A stretch of DNA of 64,000 bases, taken from the NCBI RefSeq assembly GCF_016925535.1, contig NZ_CP070496.1:2604001-2668000 (forward strand). The letters run 5' to 3'. A program made the position numbers and the translations under genes. Below the pieces are notes generated by a model. The model did not search any database. It was not told the DNA's origin and saw only the letters and a program-made list of their open reading frames with translations. The DNA comes from Natronoglycomyces albus (lineage in GTDB: Bacteria; Actinomycetota; Actinomycetes; Mycobacteriales; Micromonosporaceae). Shown here one piece after another: positions 26,548 to 35,714 of the stretch (position 1 is the first letter of the stretch; the number at the start of each line of letters is the position of its first letter).

Positions 26548-26961
26548 TGCAGCCTGCTATTCGAAGGGGTAATGAGGTGCCCTCTGATGGGTGTTTCAGA
26601 GGAAAAAGGGGGTTGGCACCGAGAAAATACCGCGTCAATGCATTCTTTTTCGCCGCCAGAGGCTTCGCTTTGCGAACTTACTCTGCCAAATGTGCACCCT
26701 TTTGGGCACCCGGCACAGGGCCCGAGGCGGGCATACCTCACCGCACCGTCGCGAATCGGCGAAGTGTCCGGAGCCCGGGTGCGATCGCGTCCGGGATATT
26801 ACGGTCAGACGGGAGGTCGCAACTACCCGTGTTCGCTTGGTCGCAGCACCAAATGAGCTTACGAAAAAAATCTCCATTTGCTTGACCTCTTATGAAGATT
26901 TCTGTCATGATCACGATCAGGGGCCCTCCCATCCCTACGGCTCCCCAGACTGGAGTGAAGA
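26548..26961 (+). other. Upstream region of nagZ
   Basis: About 414 bases with no supportable gene. The last 100 bases are AT-rich and hold the nagZ promoter and the shared 15-bp motif. The earlier part shows nothing recognisable. Confidence 0.5.
26882..26910 (+). promoter_or_regulatory. nagZ promoter with shared motif
   Basis: TTGACC (26882-26887), a 17-base spacer and TCATGA (26905-26910). The sequence GAAGATTTCTGTCAT at 26894-26908 overlaps the -10 region and recurs with small changes before the 33-kb and 35.6-kb promoters. It is a candidate site for one of the RpiR regulators. A GAAAAAAATCT stretch lies about 10 bases upstream. Confidence 0.6.
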
Positions 26962-28818
26962 ATGAGCTTCGGCAATCCCCTGAGCAGTAAATCCCGTCGG
27001 TGGCGGTTCGCCCTAGCCGCCACGATGACGGGCGCTCTCCTGGCCACCACCACGGTGGCCGCCTCCGCTTCGGCGCAGCCGGGCCCGCCAGAGAACCCCG
27101 GCAAAGGTAGCGGAATCGTTGATGAGATCAAGCGCAAGATCTATGTGAAAAAGACGCTGCGATCGATGACCTTGGAAGAGAAGGTCGGGCAGCTATTCAT
27201 GCCTTATGTTTATGGGCAGACTTCCGACACCACCAACCCGGCCGATGTGGCGGCCAACCAAGCTCTCCACGGAGTCGACAACGGGGATGAGCTCATGGAG
27301 GTCTATAACCCCGGTGGCATCATCTACTTCGCCTGGTCGAACAATGTGGACAACCCCAACCAGATCGCTGGCCTCTCCAACGGCCTGCAAATGGCGGCGA
27401 CCAACACCGGTCCAGAAGTGCCACTGTTGATCTCGACCGACCAAGAACACGGCCGTGTCGCTCGGGTTACCGACCCGGCCACGCAGTTCCCCGGCGCGAT
27501 GGCACTTGGCGCGACTCACGACCCGCAGGCGGCCTACTCCGCCGCCGATATCGCGGGCCTCGAACTCGGGGCGGTGGGTATCAATCAGAACTTCGCCCCC
27601 GTCGCCGACGTCAACGTCAACCCCAACAACCCGGTCATTGGCATCCGGTCCTTCTCCTCGGACCCGCACTTGACCGCTGACATGGTCAGCGCCCAGGTCA
27701 CCGGTTACCAGGAAGGCAGCGGAGGCATCGCCGCAGCCGCCAAACACTTCCCCGGCCACGGCAACACCGACGTCGACAGCCACTACGCGCTCCCGGTCAT
27801 CCCCCACACCTACGAGGAATGGCAGCAATACGACGCGCCACCATTCGAGGCCGCCATCGCCGATGGCATCGACGTCATCATGACCGCGCACATTCAATTC
27901 CCCGCCCTGGACGACTCCGGTCGCCCCGCCACGCTGTCGCAGCCGATCATGACCGACCTGCTGCGCGACCAGTTGGGTTTCGAGGGACTGATCATGTCCG
28001 ACTCGCTAGCCATGGAAGGCGTGCGGGAGGACTTCACCGATGAGGAAGTCCCGGTATACGCGCTTCAGGCCGGAGTGGACATGCTGCTCATGCCGCCGGA
28101 CACGGAGTTGGCCTTCAACGCCGTGCTGGATGCGATCGCCGAAGGTGAACTCACCGAGTCACGCATTGACGAGTCTGTGAAGCGCGTTCTGTCTCTCAAA
28201 CACAAGCGGGGCATCGTCGCTGATCCGTTCGTCGATGAGGACGCCGTCGATGACATCGTCGGTATCCCCTCTCACCGCGAGCTAGCCGCAGACCTGTCGG
28301 CACAAACCACGACGCTGGTGCAAAACGACGGAACCCTCCCACTGGACGCCGCAGCCGGTCTCACCACCCTAGTGACCGGAAACGGCGCGTCGGCGGTGGA
28401 GAGTATCGCCCAGCAGCTAGGTGACCGTGGCTACGACGCTACGTCGCTTCACACCGGGACCGCCCCGGGTCAAGAGGACATCGACGCCGCCGTCGCCGCT
28501 GCGGCGGAATCCGATTTGGTCGTCCTCACCACCACTGGGGTCAACGAAAATTCTGGCCAGCTGCCTCTCATCGAGGCCTTGTTGGCCAGTGACACCCCCG
28601 TTGTGGCCATTGGGACTGGAACTCCATACGACATCGCGCACTATCCACAGGTGGAGGCCTACGTCGCCACCTATGGCACGACCGGTGACTCCCTTACCTC
28701 GCTGGTCCAGGTGCTGTTCAACGAAAGCCCCCCGATCGGGGCACTGCCGGTGACAATCCCTGTCGCCGACGATGAGGACACCGCCCTGTTCGAGATCGGA
28801 CACGGCCTGGGCTACTAG
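26962..28818 (+). CDS. nagZ: Exported beta-N-acetylglucosaminidase, GH3 NagZ type
   Basis: 618 residues with an N-terminal signal peptide ending near ASAQP. The GH3 domain carries the NagZ fingerprint KHFPGHGNTDVDSH (261-274), whose Asp272-His274 dyad acts as the acid/base, and the nucleophile Asp347 in MSDSLAMEG. A second domain of about 200 residues follows, as in B. subtilis NagZ (YbbD) and unlike the short cytoplasmic E. coli enzyme. It should remove non-reducing GlcNAc from peptidoglycan fragments outside the cell. A GGAG box lies seven bases before the ATG. It is followed by namZ and an AmiE-like gene, the same trio as in B. subtilis. Confidence 0.92.
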   Translation: MSFGNPLSSKSRRWRFALAATMTGALLATTTVAASASAQPGPPENPGKGSGIVDEIKRKIYVKKTLRSMTLEEKVGQLFMPYVYGQTSDTTNPADVAANQALHGVDNGDELMEVYNPGGIIYFAWSNNVDNPNQIAGLSNGLQMAATNTGPEVPLLISTDQEHGRVARVTDPATQFPGAMALGATHDPQAAYSAADIAGLELGAVGINQNFAPVADVNVNPNNPVIGIRSFSSDPHLTADMVSAQVTGYQEGSGGIAAAAKHFPGHGNTDVDSHYALPVIPHTYEEWQQYDAPPFEAAIADGIDVIMTAHIQFPALDDSGRPATLSQPIMTDLLRDQLGFEGLIMSDSLAMEGVREDFTDEEVPVYALQAGVDMLLMPPDTELAFNAVLDAIAEGELTESRIDESVKRVLSLKHKRGIVADPFVDEDAVDDIVGIPSHRELAADLSAQTTTLVQNDGTLPLDAAAGLTTLVTGNGASAVESIAQQLGDRGYDATSLHTGTAPGQEDIDAAVAAAAESDLVVLTTTGVNENSGQLPLIEALLASDTPVVAIGTGTPYDIAHYPQVEAYVATYGTTGDSLTSLVQVLFNESPPIGALPVTIPVADDEDTALFEIGHGLGY

Positions 28819-28823
28819 CCATG

Positions 28824-28855
28824 CCATCCCGGGGCGCGGATACGCCCCGGGATGG
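28824..28855 (+). terminator. Terminator after nagZ
   Basis: A perfect 13-bp GC-rich stem (CCATCCCGGGGCG and complement) with a 6-base loop, five bases after the nagZ stop. There is no T-run. The following 294 bases up to namZ contain no gene. Confidence 0.75.
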
Positions 28856-29149
28856 TCTCCTCATCATCAACACAACTTAAATCGCTGGAGAGCGGCACAT
28901 AGACGGGCTCGCGGCCGCAAGAGGCGGGTACCACGCAAGTGGTTCTCCCTAACGAGAACTGCCCCGCAGGCCCCACCATGAGCCCTCTCCAGGTTCTCCT
29001 GAGGGTGGCCTCGGGGCCCGAGGACGCATCTGACCGGGGTCTAAATGGCGCAGATGCCCATGATGTTCAACAGGGTAGACATCAAAGGGACGTCCCCCGG
29101 GCTCCGAGACCACCCTCCCTTTGAGCCCACAGAGAGTGAAGGACACGCA

Positions 29150-30433
29150 ATGAAGCGCAGGAAAATATTCGGTACCGCCGCCCTTGCGGCGGGTACCGCC
29201 GTCGGCGCGACCGTGGCGGCCAGCCCAGGCCACGCCCGTCGCGGACCCCGGGCCGTCAAACCCGGCATCGAGATGCTGGCGGATACCAATTTCAAAACGC
29301 TTAAGGGCCAAGCAGTCGGGGTTATCTCCAACCCGACCGGGATTTTCCCGGACCTGCGCCACGAAGTCGACGTCATGCATGACAGCGGCGACGTCAACAT
29401 CGTTGCCGTGTTCGGTCCCGAGCACGGTTTCCGCGGTACCTCTCAGGCGGGGGATGGCGAGGACTTCTTCTACGACCCGAAGACCGGTCTGCCGGTGTAT
29501 AACGCCTACAACGACGCCGACACGATGGCCCAGCAGTTCGTCGACGCTGGGGTGGAGACCGTCGTGTTCGACATCCAAGACGTTGGCTCGCGCTTTTACA
29601 CCTACATCTGGACGATGTACCGAGCCATGGAGGCCGCTGCGGAGCTGGGACTGCGCTTTGTCGTGCTCGACCGCCCCAACCCCATCAGCGCCCAAGAGGC
29701 CTACGGCCCGGTTCTGCACGAGCAGCATGCCACGTTCGTCGGTCTCAAACCGATCTCACAGCGCCACGGGATGACCGTTGGAGAGCTGGCCAAGCTCTTC
29801 AACGGCGAGTTTCTACCGGAGACTTCGGGCCCGGTGGATCTGACGGTCATCGAAATGCGGGGCTGGAAGCCCGACATGTACTTCGATGAGACCGGTTTGC
29901 CGTGGGTAGCCCCCTCCCCCAACATGCCCACGCTGGACACGGCGATTGCCTACCCGGGCACGTGCCTATTTGAGGCGACGGCGCTCTCGGAGGGTCGCGG
30001 CACGACTCAACCGTTTGAGTTGATCGGCGCGCCCGACATTGACCATGCGTGGGAAGAGGCGCTCAATGCCTCCCAATTGGAGGGCGTGCGATTCCGCGAG
30101 GCGTACTTCAATCCGTGGTTCTCCAAGTGGGCCAGGCAAGTGTGCGGCGGGGTCGAAGTCGACGTCACCGACCGCGATGCCTTCGACCCGATCCGGACCG
30201 GGCTGGCCATGATCATCGCCCAACAGCAGCTTTTCGACCAATATCAATGGCGTGACCAGGATGGCGGCGGCGCGTTTTGGCTCGACAAACTGACCGGAAA
30301 CGACGGGATTCGACTCGCCATCGAGGACGGTGCCGATATCGACACCGTCACCTCGATTTGGGAGGACGATCTCGAGGCTTTCCGGCAGGTGCGTCGAGAG
30401 TACTTGATCTATAGACGTCGCGGTCGTCGCTAA
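29150..30433 (+). CDS. namZ: Exo-beta-N-acetylmuramidase NamZ (DUF1343)
   Basis: 427 residues from the ATG at 29150 (AAGGA box). A twin-arginine-like start and hydrophobic segment suggest export. The DUF1343 blocks are clear: GPEHGFRGTSQAG (89-101), FDIQDVGSRFYTY (140-152), and a later RPNPISAQEAYGPVL. NamZ (YbbC) of B. subtilis removes MurNAc from the non-reducing end of glycans after NagZ has removed GlcNAc. The position next to nagZ and an AmiE-like gene supports the same stepwise degradation here. Full length, no defects seen. Confidence 0.93.
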   Translation: MKRRKIFGTAALAAGTAVGATVAASPGHARRGPRAVKPGIEMLADTNFKTLKGQAVGVISNPTGIFPDLRHEVDVMHDSGDVNIVAVFGPEHGFRGTSQAGDGEDFFYDPKTGLPVYNAYNDADTMAQQFVDAGVETVVFDIQDVGSRFYTYIWTMYRAMEAAAELGLRFVVLDRPNPISAQEAYGPVLHEQHATFVGLKPISQRHGMTVGELAKLFNGEFLPETSGPVDLTVIEMRGWKPDMYFDETGLPWVAPSPNMPTLDTAIAYPGTCLFEATALSEGRGTTQPFELIGAPDIDHAWEEALNASQLEGVRFREAYFNPWFSKWARQVCGGVEVDVTDRDAFDPIRTGLAMIIAQQQLFDQYQWRDQDGGGAFWLDKLTGNDGIRLAIEDGADIDTVTSIWEDDLEAFRQVRREYLIYRRRGRR

Positions 30434-30438
30434 ATAAC

Positions 30439-30475
30439 AGGTGGGTGGGCAGCTTTGACAGCTGCCCACCCACCT
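30439..30475 (+). terminator. Terminator after namZ
   Basis: A perfect 16-bp stem (AGGTGGGTGGGCAGCT and complement) with loop TTGAC, starting five bases after the namZ stop. It indicates that namZ and the following hydrolase gene may have separate promoters. Confidence 0.8.
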
Positions 30476-30691
30476 GGCTTTGGGGGCTTCTCGCCGCCAC
30501 AGCCTCTTGTCGCACCCAGCTGTGATGACTGGCCACCACAGTTAGGCGAATTCGCTGTGCCCGACCGACCGCGATATGCGAGTGTGTACATCCGGGCATG
30601 GACATTGAAATATGAGCATATTCCGATCTAGGTGAGCGCGAAGCGTCGTACTCAGCGCCTAGGCCGGCCTTTGAGTCCATGAAGGAACATT

Positions 30692-32497
30692 ATGAAACGC
30701 CGACAGATTCTCTCCTCGGCGGCCAGCGCCGCCGCCATTCCCGTTGTTCTCCACGCCACGGGTACGGCCTCCCACGCCGACCTCAGTGGCCCCACCGCAG
30801 AGGAAGAGGCGAAGCCCATGGCTGTGACGCCAGCGGGTCCGCCCACGGTGAGCCCCGACGACTTGGAGTTTTCCCCTGTGTCCCTTCGCTATGGTTCGGC
30901 CCGGCAAGCCGGTCTAATCGCCGAACACATCGACCGAATCGTGCCGGAGACCTCAGCCCATCTTGAAGGCCCGTCTCCGTCGTTTCCTGGCTTTGTGGTG
31001 CTGGCGGCCCGCAATGGTGTCATTGTCACGCACGAGGCTGTCGGCCATCAATTGCGCTACGAGAGCTGGGATGCGCAGAATCAGGAGGCCATCGAGCTGC
31101 CAGCCGATCAGTGGGAGCAGATGCGTCCAGACACCATCTTCGACTTGGCTTCGATTTCCAAGCTGTTCACCGAGGTCGTCGCCGGTCAGTTCCTAGACCA
31201 GGGTCTGCTTGAGCTGGATGCGCCGTTGATCGAGTACTTGCCGGAGTTCGATTCGCTTGATGCGGAGAAATCACCGATCACGATTCGCCAGCTATTGGCG
31301 CATACCTCGGGCATGATCGCCTTTATCAATTTGTATCGGTTGCCTGACAACGAGGCGCGCATGCGGGAAATATACGAATTTCCCTTGCAGTTCGAACCGG
31401 GCACCTCCTACACCTATTCGGACCTCAACCTCATTGTGTTGGCCAAAGCTTTGGAGCGTATCAGCGGCCAGGGGCTTGATGTCTTGGTGCGCGAGGGCAT
31501 TACCGAGCCGCTGGGAATGACCGACACGGGTTACAACCCTTCTTCAGAGGTGTATGGTCGCACCGCCGCGACCGAGTATCAGCCGTGGATTCCCGAACGT
31601 GGTCTGGTGCGCGGTAGCGTTCACGATGAGAACGCCTGGTCTTTCGGTGGCGTCGCCGGCCATGCGGGTCTCTTCTCGACGGCCCGGGATCTAGCTACGT
31701 TTGGGCAGATGGTGCTCAATGGAGGTGAGTACGGAGGCGCGCGCATCCTCTCCGAGGAGACGACCCGCTTGATCTTCACCAATGACAATGCCGACCGCCC
31801 GCCATCGGCGGCGCGGGGGCTCGGCTGGCAGATCAACCAACCGTTCTATATGGACGCCATGACATCCCCGGTGACGGTGGGACATACCGGGTTTACTGGC
31901 ACGTCGCTGGTTCTCGACCCGCTGTCGGGCTCGATGTTGATTTTGCTGTCCAACCGAGTTCACCCCACCCGCGAGCGGGGCACAGCGTCGGTCTATCGAC
32001 GAGCGGCGGCCCGACCGATGAGCCGAGCGGTTCCAGTTCGGCCCACTCAGGGCTCATCGTGTTGGTTCTCCGGGCAGGAGGACGGGACCACTTCGACTCT
32101 GACGGTGCCCTTGTCGCAGCCGGTTTCGCAGGGGTCGCTGTCGTTCGACCTGTGGTACGACACCGAGCCGACCGACATCGGTCGATTGTTGGCCTCAGCG
32201 GACGGCCGTGAGTGGACTCCGGTGCCTTTCGAGGCGACGGTACGGGACCACCAGTGGAGCAGTGACGGCTCGTTCGCGGGATTTAGCGGCCGTCAGTGGG
32301 CCAGCGCGTCCGCGTCTCTGCCCGTTGGCACCACTCAGGTGCGATTTAGCTATGAGAGCGATCAGTTGTATCAGGGGCGCGGGATCTATGTCGACGCCAT
32401 TGTGGCGAGGAACCGTCGTCGCCCCATCTTTATGAGCGCTCGCAGGGCGGACGCGGACAGTATGCGGCTTGAGGGCTGGAGCGAAAGCGGCGACTAG
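30692..32497 (+). CDS. Exported serine hydrolase, AmiE-like (beta-lactamase family)
   Basis: 601 residues with a twin-arginine-type signal (MKRRQILSSA). The beta-lactamase/esterase catalytic triad motifs are present: SISK (154-157), YSD (242-244) and HTG (398-400). The last 170 residues form an extra beta-rich domain (STLTVPLSQPVSQGSLSFDL, TTQVRFSYESDQLYQGRGI), perhaps for binding glycans or wall. In B. subtilis, AmiE of this family cleaves the peptide from MurNAc and is encoded with NagZ and NamZ. I infer the same amidase activity here; a DD-peptidase-like or esterase activity is possible. An AAGGA box precedes the ATG. Confidence 0.85.
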   Translation: MKRRQILSSAASAAAIPVVLHATGTASHADLSGPTAEEEAKPMAVTPAGPPTVSPDDLEFSPVSLRYGSARQAGLIAEHIDRIVPETSAHLEGPSPSFPGFVVLAARNGVIVTHEAVGHQLRYESWDAQNQEAIELPADQWEQMRPDTIFDLASISKLFTEVVAGQFLDQGLLELDAPLIEYLPEFDSLDAEKSPITIRQLLAHTSGMIAFINLYRLPDNEARMREIYEFPLQFEPGTSYTYSDLNLIVLAKALERISGQGLDVLVREGITEPLGMTDTGYNPSSEVYGRTAATEYQPWIPERGLVRGSVHDENAWSFGGVAGHAGLFSTARDLATFGQMVLNGGEYGGARILSEETTRLIFTNDNADRPPSAARGLGWQINQPFYMDAMTSPVTVGHTGFTGTSLVLDPLSGSMLILLSNRVHPTRERGTASVYRRAAARPMSRAVPVRPTQGSSCWFSGQEDGTTSTLTVPLSQPVSQGSLSFDLWYDTEPTDIGRLLASADGREWTPVPFEATVRDHQWSSDGSFAGFSGRQWASASASLPVGTTQVRFSYESDQLYQGRGIYVDAIVARNRRRPIFMSARRADADSMRLEGWSESGD

Positions 32498-32504
32498 GTA
32501 TGTG

Positions 32505-32604
32505 GAGGCTTATGCAAAAGTGCAAATTCAAGGCCGCAGGAGGCGAAGTTTACGCTGCTAAACGGGCCGACGAGAACGCCGAATGCGCCTTTTGCATAAG
32601 CCTC
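32505..32604. mobile_element. MITE copy 2 (100 bp)
   Basis: Begins GAGGCTTATGCAAAAG and ends CTTTTGCATAAGCCTC, a perfect 16-base inverted pair, and is otherwise almost identical to the copies at 26418 and 45905. It sits 8 bases after the stop of the hydrolase gene and before that gene's terminator. No target duplication is visible (GTG and GCT flank it). Confidence 0.85.
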
Positions 32605-32721
32605 GCTTTAGGGTTTTGGGCTCTGGCTGGTAGTACATGTTCACTGGAGTCCAGTAGGTGTGAATGGGTGCGACTACGGCCAGGGGCGGAACCCATCTTT
32701 GCGCTTTGCCGAACAATTGGA

Positions 32722-32751
32722 GGCCACCCGCCATAAGCGGGTGGCCTTTTT
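32722..32751 (+). terminator. Rho-independent terminator
   Basis: GGCCACCCGC, loop CATAA, GCGGGTGGCC and then five T. This is the best-formed terminator in the window and probably ends the hydrolase transcript that now passes through MITE copy 2. Confidence 0.9.
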
Positions 32752-33050
32752 GCGCCCGGGGCCGGCCGGTGATTGTGCGGAGCCGATAGCACCGCGGTGC
32801 GAATTTCTTCAACTCCACTGTGTTGCTACCCGATGCCACAAGATCCTGGTGCCGCAACGGAAATCAGTCCCACGGCGCCACGAATGGTCGCTGTGGTTTT
32901 CCAGATCGCTTGCGCGCCAAGCAGGGCATCGACATGGTTCGATTTGAAAAATTCCCAAATTGAAGCGTTTTCACAGGTTAATACGGTCAAACGGCGCGAT
33001 GGACACAAGCGAAACATCGGTCACTTTCTGAGAAAAATCTTTTCAAGATC

Positions 33051-33079
33051 TTGAAATTGACTGGAGATTTTCGTCATAC
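33051..33079 (+). promoter_or_regulatory. Promoter with the shared motif upstream of 42-codon ORF and amidase
   Basis: TTGAAA (33051-33056), 17-base spacer, TCATAC (33074-33079). GGAGATTTTCGTCAT (33063-33077) matches the nagZ promoter motif at 12 of 15 positions. A GAAAAATCTTTTC and AAGATCTT pair lies just upstream. The stretch 32752-33050 has no gene. Confidence 0.55.
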
Positions 33080-33146
33080 TAGGCGGTAGCGAGTGATCCT
33101 CCCCCGCTAGAGGACCTGAAGGCGCGTTGCCCCAAGGATATCGACA

Positions 33147-33275
33147 GTGGTGAATCCACTTGCTACCCCACATATGAATAGCCCTCCATCCTCCGAACCA
33201 GAAAAACTCGACAGTCCTCTCTTTCTCGCCATCGCCCGTCCCGCTATCGCACTAGCCATTGTGGCCTATTTATAG
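33147..33275 (+). CDS. Possible 42-residue membrane peptide or truncated gene
   Basis: A GTG start with an AAGGA box eight bases upstream, about 65 bases after the shared-motif promoter. The product has a polar start (SSEPEKLDSPLF) and one hydrophobic helix (AIARPAIALAIVAYL). It could be a small membrane peptide or the beginning of a membrane-protein gene whose remainder has been lost. The following 33276-33656 contains no gene. No family recognised. Confidence 0.35.
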   Translation: MVNPLATPHMNSPPSSEPEKLDSPLFLAIARPAIALAIVAYL

Positions 33276-33656
33276 GCGACCGTGGTACCACGCATTCGCA
33301 GGCCGGTCTCGACGTCATGCCTGAGAAACCTAGCCTTCACTCGAACTTCTCTCCACGGTGATGCCGTCTAGGTCGTGAAAGGGACCAATTGAATACAGGG
33401 AGGCCTCTCTCGAGGCGTTGACTCAGCGTCGCGCAAAGACGTTCGCATACTGACGCGGCGAATCTGTGGTACCAAATTGAGAGGTTGCCTCCGGGTTCAT
33501 CCCCCGGGACATTGCGGGAACTCGCTCTCACCCTTGAGCGGCCTGCTTCGCGGACCACCTACGGGCTGGCCTGATTCGAAAGTCCCCCGATTCCAGAACC
33601 GAGTGAACCCTTGTCGGTTCTGTCGTTCCCGAAAATGAGCATACGGAGAAAAGCAC

Positions 33657-34304
33657 ATGAGCAATAGCAAATTCAACCGCCGGGCGCTGCTGGCCGGCAC
33701 TGCCAGCGTCGCCGGATTGGCTGCCCTTCCGGCTCTCCCGGCCAACGCCGATGTGTCCCAACAAGCGGTCTTCAACAGCGTCGCCCACTGGGGAGCCCGT
33801 TCACCCAACGGCACCCCCCGGGTCATCTGGTCGAGGCCCAACAAGATCATCATCCACCACACGGTGTACCCCAACACAACCGACTACTCGGTGGCGCAGG
33901 CCTACCGCCACGCGCGCCAAGTACAGAACCTACACATGAACAGTAATGGCTGGATCGACACCGGTTACAACTTCATCGTCAGCCGTGGTGGACACTGCAC
34001 CGAGGGCCGCACAGGCAGCCTTCCGCGCATGGAGGCCGGAAGCGCCTTCATTCAAGGCGCCCACACGGCCGGGCAAAATGCCCAGTCCATCGGCATCGCC
34101 GCCGAGGGGTCCTACCACACCGGTGCCGCCATCCCAGGCAACCAGTGGGGAGCGATGGTCGTGGTGTGCGCCTACATCATGAACAAGTACAACATTCCCT
34201 CCTCGCAAATCTTCGGGCACCAGAACTACTCGGCGACCTCTTGCCCGGGTTCGTGGCAGCAGCGTCTGCCCCAGTTGCGAAGCGCGGTAAACAACGTTCG
34301 CTAG
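33657..34304 (+). CDS. Exported N-acetylmuramoyl-L-alanine amidase (Amidase_2/PGRP fold)
   Basis: 215 residues with a twin-arginine signal (FNRRALLAGTASVAG) and cleavage near ANADV. The amidase zinc ligands are visible: His67 in IIIHHT, His136 in GAHTAGQN and Cys196 in TSCPG, with Tyr104-Asn105 in DTGYNFIV. The GGAGA box is eight bases before the ATG. It should cut the bond between MurNAc and L-Ala outside the cell, complementing the AmiE-like enzyme. It lies between the glycosidase genes and the MurQ/RpiR genes and is probably part of the same scavenging programme. Confidence 0.93.
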   Translation: MSNSKFNRRALLAGTASVAGLAALPALPANADVSQQAVFNSVAHWGARSPNGTPRVIWSRPNKIIIHHTVYPNTTDYSVAQAYRHARQVQNLHMNSNGWIDTGYNFIVSRGGHCTEGRTGSLPRMEAGSAFIQGAHTAGQNAQSIGIAAEGSYHTGAAIPGNQWGAMVVVCAYIMNKYNIPSSQIFGHQNYSATSCPGSWQQRLPQLRSAVNNVR

Positions 34305-34483
34305 CGATAATGCCCACAAAGGATGATGAATTGAAGAACTCGGTCCCGCTTAGGAACCATCGCGCAAGGACTTCTGCTCGGCGATAAACCGAAGTCTGCC
34401 AAGCCCAGGCTCGGCTCACCGTCGCGCAAGTCCCCGCTTAGGTCCCGGGGCCGCTGCGGACAGCCCGTACGTTCTTCTCCAGA

Positions 34484-34534
34484 GGGCATGACAAGGCCCG
34501 GCAGCTTTATTGGCTGCCGGGCCTTGTCATGCCC
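34484..34534. terminator. Bidirectional terminator, 22-bp stem
   Basis: Perfect 22-base arms around a 7-base loop, between the convergent amidase and RpiR genes (ends 34304 and 34544). T-rich bases are in the loop only. Confidence 0.85.
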
Positions 34535-34543
34535 GTATTCGAC

Positions 34544-35434
34544 TCAGCGACGGCTGGGCCGCTGCCGGTCCGAAACCGCCGCCGCGGTAACGGCAAGGGC
34601 GTTGGTGCTCTTACGATGCCGCCTGGAGGCAAGCCCCACGAAGACACAGTCCACAACCATGAGTTGGGCGATGCGGCTGACGGTCGCACCCGACCGGAAG
34701 GTGGTTTCGCGCGCCGAGGTAGTGAGGACAAAGTCGGCCACTTCGGCCAACGGAGAGCGGCTGTGGTTGGTGATGGCCACCGTCGTGGCTGACGAATCGC
34801 GGGCCAGCTCAAGGAAGTCGACGGTCTCGGTGGTGGCTCCCGAATGCGAGATACCGATGGCGACGTCCTTGGCATTGAGAAGGGCGGTACCGGTGAGCGC
34901 GGCATGAATGTCAGGCCAAAACGACACGCCGCATCCGATGCGATGCAACTTCTGGGTTAGGTCGGCGGCGACGACCCCAGAGGCCCCGGCTCCGAACACA
35001 TCGATGCGCTTGGCATAGAGCAGGGCGTCGACGACCCGTTCACATTCGTCGGCATCCAGCGCTTGGGTGGTGTCGGTGATGGCATGGGCGTCGGCGTAGG
35101 CCACTGTGGCGATGATGCGGGACATGTCGGCACCGGTGGGAATATCCCCACCGATGATTTCCCGGTCGGGGCCAGCTTCGGTGCTAATGATGGCCTGCGC
35201 GGCTCGCAACCGCAGTTCCCGGTGTCCAGCCAGCCCCAGAGAGCGGCAGAACCGCACCACGGTGGCCTCAGAGGCTCCGGCTTCGGCGGCGAGCTCTGTG
35301 ATGGTGCGGGAAGCCGCGGCGGCAGGGTCGCGAATAATTGCCTGGGCCACCCGAGCTTCGGCTTTCGACAGCGAAGGCAGCAAAGACTTGATGAGTACCA
35401 GGAGGTTAGGGGTATCGGTGTGGCGCTCGGACAT
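34544..35434 (-). CDS. RpiR/MurR-family regulator with SIS domain (first of two)
   Basis: 296 residues from the ATG at 35434. The N-terminal RpiR helix-turn-helix is clear (SLSKAEARVAQAIIRDP, ELAAEAGASEATVVRFCRSL) and is followed by a SIS sugar-phosphate domain (RIDVFGAGASGVVAADL, GISHSGATTETVDFLELA). MurR of E. coli belongs here and responds to MurNAc-6-phosphate. It is divergent from murQ with an AT-rich operator region between, so it most likely controls murQ, itself and the other motif-bearing promoters. The start lacks a strong ribosome binding site. Confidence 0.92.
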   Translation of the reverse strand: MSERHTDTPNLLVLIKSLLPSLSKAEARVAQAIIRDPAAAASRTITELAAEAGASEATVVRFCRSLGLAGHRELRLRAAQAIISTEAGPDREIIGGDIPTGADMSRIIATVAYADAHAITDTTQALDADECERVVDALLYAKRIDVFGAGASGVVAADLTQKLHRIGCGVSFWPDIHAALTGTALLNAKDVAIGISHSGATTETVDFLELARDSSATTVAITNHSRSPLAEVADFVLTTSARETTFRSGATVSRIAQLMVVDCVFVGLASRRHRKSTNALAVTAAAVSDRQRPSRR

Positions 35435-35554
35435 GTGAACACCGTACTGCAATCGCCTCGTGCGTGGGAGTTCCCCGCCGGGAATGGAGCAATGAGGCCC
35501 AGGTGAGGAGTCCGACTCCCCAAGCGCCATCTCAGAACACTCTGGGCGAAGAAT

Positions 35555-35610
35555 TTGACATAAATCTTCGATGATCTTGTCATTTAAGAAAAATTTCTTC
35601 AGAAATTTTT
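35555..35610. promoter_or_regulatory. Divergent murR/murQ control region with 22-bp palindrome
   Basis: A + strand promoter for murQ is likely: TTGACA at 35555-35560, 17-base spacer, TGTCAT at 35578-35583. On the - strand 35555-35569 reads GAAGATTTATGTCAA, the shared motif. At 35589-35610 lies a perfect palindrome with arms AAAAATTTCT and AGAAATTTTT around TC, near the predicted murQ transcription start. This is a strong candidate RpiR operator. The murQ leader would be about 125 bases. Confidence 0.65.
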
Positions 35611-35714
35611 TGCCCACAATTTGTGCATCTATCAGTAAAAACATCGCTCATGTCGTTCAGACCGCTAAGTCAGGGTGTCCCAAAAGAGGCGGTTTTCACG
35701 GTACCCTGGCAAGT

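Noticed and set aside
26353-26885. Overlapping + strand ORFs of 115-167 codons before nagZ
   Set aside because: They cross the MITE and the nagZ promoter and have non-coding composition.
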